A DNA stretch of 7,410 nt from Candidatus Auribacterota bacterium (GTDB lineage Bacteria; Auribacterota; JAFGBW01), in assembly GCA_016932965.1 (NCBI GenBank), contig JAFGBW010000010.1, positions 1 through 7,410 on the forward strand, read 5' to 3'. Shown one piece after another: positions 6,490 through 7,410 of this stretch (positions are counted from its first letter, which is position 1; each line of letters begins with the position of its first letter). The notes below the pieces were generated by a model, which saw only the letters and a list, made by a program, of their open reading frames with translations, made no database searches and was not told the origin of the DNA. Made by a program: the position numbers and the translations under genes.

Positions 6490-6669
6490 ATGAATATAAC
6501 CTTTCGTCTTCCCTATCTGCTGGACGCGTATATGATTTTAATCAGAGCAAAATTCTTGAGAATAGCCGGCATAATGACAACGGTTCCTCTTGGAAGCATC
6601 GCCAAAATTATCTTCCGGGATTGCACGGCTGCTTTTCATAAAAGCTCACTCTATAGAAAGGTTCTTTAA
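6490..6669 (+). CDS. Possible small ORF, 59 aa, basic and hydrophobic
   Basis: An ATG 7 nt after the LOG stop opens 59 codons ending in TAA at 6667-6669, one base before the ATG of the next gene, so it fills the gap almost exactly. The product is basic, with alternating hydrophobic and Arg/Lys segments (LLDAYMILIRAKFLRIAGIM at 10-29), and may be membrane-associated. There is no clear Shine-Dalgarno. The LL.AY..L.RA.FLR pattern faintly resembles the N-terminus of lasso-peptide B2 transglutaminase-like proteins, but the rest of such a protein is absent, so I would not annotate it so. It could be a real small protein, a truncated remnant, or chance. Confidence 0.35.
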   Translation: MNITFRLPYLLDAYMILIRAKFLRIAGIMTTVPLGSIAKIIFRDCTAAFHKSSLYRKVL

Positions 6670-6670
6670 T

Positions 6671-7087
6671 ATGGAAACCTCATCCAAAACCCCCCCCACT
6701 TTGCTCGCTTTTCTCATTGCGGACACCATCATTGACGATGTGACGACACGTAAAAAAAGCATCATCGGCCTTTTCAATTCCATCTGCTCCCCCCGTTTTC
6801 CTTTCAGGCATTCAGAAATGAACTTGTTCGTGAGCCTGACCGACGGGCACGGAGAATACCAATGTTCTCTTGTGTGCTCCCGTTCCGAAGATGAGAAAGA
6901 AATATTCAAAACCTCCGGCAAAGTGAACTTTCATACACCCAACTCTGTCGTGGAAATCAATTTTTCCCTAAGAAACATTGAATTCCCTACTTTTGGAAAA
7001 TACACTTTCCAGTTTTTCTGCAACGACTATTTACTGGTCATACGTCCGTTTGAAGTAGTTAAAATAGAAAAAGAGCCCCACTCGTGA
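6671..7087 (+). CDS. DUF6941-like conserved protein
   Basis: A 138-aa cytoplasmic protein starting at the ATG at 6671, with AAAGG 9 nt upstream; this is better supported than the in-frame TTG at 6590. The N-terminal half reads LLAFLIADTIIDDVTTRKKSI (11-31) then IGLFNSI (32-38), PRFPF (41-45) and LFVSLTDGHGEYQC (52-65). This fits the DUF6941 pattern of a D.(T)..K.S.IG.F..I opening, an FP motif and a strand with a D/GxGE turn. It continues with beta-rich sequence (83-133), probably a small beta-sandwich. The family has no established function, and the match is by eye. Codons 7-9 contain a run of eight C at 6690-6697, a possible slippage site. It is the last protein gene of the plus-strand cluster; no hairpin terminator follows. 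Confidence 0.75.
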   Translation: METSSKTPPTLLAFLIADTIIDDVTTRKKSIIGLFNSICSPRFPFRHSEMNLFVSLTDGHGEYQCSLVCSRSEDEKEIFKTSGKVNFHTPNSVVEINFSLRNIEFPTFGKYTFQFFCNDYLLVIRPFEVVKIEKEPHS

Positions 7088-7171
7088 GACGGATAGATGA
7101 TTACTGAATTGATGATAGAAAACCCATACTGAAACAAACCATAAAACAAAATGAATTCACCGGCCCCACCT

Positions 7172-7265
7172 CCCTTTTGACTACAAAGGGGAAAAGGCCG
7201 AAAAACAGCTTTGATGCGTCCTTTTAAGCGAAGATTCCCCTAAAGTAAGCTTACGGGGGCTTCAA
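7172..7265 (+). repeat. Dispersed hairpin repeat, copy 2
   Basis: Second copy of the unit at 4654-4750. The first hairpin is CCCTTTTG (7172-7179), loop ACTA, CAAAGGGG (7184-7191): eight pairs including one T-G wobble, with a stem that differs from copy 1 yet still pairs. The core at 7196-7235 (40 nt, GGCCGAAAAACAGC to AGCGAAGAT) matches copy 1 except for one missing A and two A/G changes. The distal part pairs GAAG (7230-7233) with CTTC (7260-7263), and TCCCC (7236-7240) with GGGGG (7255-7259). It lies between the DUF6941-like gene and tRNA-Leu. Confidence 0.75.
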
Positions 7266-7272
7266 TTATTCA

Positions 7273-7302
7273 TTGACCTTTATGATGAATGAAATATATA
7301 TA
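7273..7302 (+). promoter_or_regulatory. Candidate promoter of tRNA-Leu
   Basis: TTGACC (7273-7278) is followed by an alternating TATATATATAA stretch. TATATA begins 16 nt (7295) or 18 nt (7297) after the -35 box. Transcription would start near 7308, about 10 nt before the mature tRNA 5' end at 7319, which is a typical arrangement. Confidence 0.5.
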
Positions 7303-7318
7303 ACCACTCTACATTTAA

Positions 7319-7401
7319 GCTGGGATGGTGGAATGGCAGACACGCAAGCTTGAGGTGCTTGTGGGAGCAATCTCGTGCGGGTTCAAGTCCCGCTTCCAGC
7401 A
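7319..7401 (+). tRNA. tRNA-Leu, anticodon GAG
   Basis: An 83-nt class II tRNA folds completely. The acceptor GCTGGGA pairs with TTCCAGC (7394-7400, with one G-T pair), and the discriminator is A7401. The anticodon stem CAAGC (7345-7349) pairs with GCTTG (7357-7361) around the loop TTGAGGT, giving anticodon GAG at 7352-7354, which reads CUC and CUU leucine codons. The long variable arm (GGGAG...CTC), required in leucine tRNAs, is present. The T arm is GCGGG-TTCAAGT-CCCGC. The 3' CCA is not encoded (ATT follows), so it must be added after transcription. Confidence 0.97.
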
Positions 7402-7410
7402 TTACATTCT

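Noticed and set aside
7172-7265. Repeat copy 2 next to tRNA-Leu as an attachment site of an integrated element
   Set aside because: The repeat lies upstream of the tRNA and shares no sequence with its 3' end; no integrase or duplicated tRNA end is visible in the window.

Overview
The window looks like ordinary chromosome from an AT-rich, Gram-negative-type bacterium, most likely a member of Candidatus Omnitrophota. That placement is from memory: the truncated gene at the left edge carries a QDAHCNYEAQ ... VEGSTG ... GIEN.DLY signature that I associate with an Omnitrophota-restricted family of secreted proteins. The rest fits (DUF6941-like protein, zinc-ribbon membrane protein, LOG protein with a lysine-rich insertion) but does not prove it. 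Nothing resembles a phage, transposase, CRISPR array or plasmid.

Left half, minus strand, read from 3992 down to the edge: a zinc-ribbon/membrane/TPR-like protein; the D-aminoacyl-tRNA deacylase gene dtd, 4 nt behind it; a secreted protein with a peptidase-MA-like fold whose zinc-binding HExxH motif has become RELIR (predicted inactive; TTG start); a 115-aa charged orphan protein; and the first 396 codons of the large secreted Omnitrophota-type protein. The first three probably form one operon. The last two each have their own plausible promoter.

Middle, 3993-4834: about 840 nt with no convincing gene. It is the divergent control region between the two halves and holds a 15-nt palindrome, an isolated strong Shine-Dalgarno in front of a four-codon ORF, and copy 1 of a dispersed hairpin repeat.

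Right half, plus strand: an HPt-receiver phosphorelay protein overlaps by 23 nt a LOG-family phosphoribohydrolase. A possible 59-codon small ORF and a DUF6941-like protein follow at almost zero spacing. Copy 2 of the repeat comes next, 54 nt before a complete tRNA-Leu(GAG) gene.

The least explained signals are the paired repeat (a 40/41-nt core, nearly identical, preceded by a hairpin whose stem differs between copies yet still pairs), the zinc-ligand loss in the peptidase-like protein, and the receiver domain lacking its conserved lysine. I do not see a complete new multi-gene system here.
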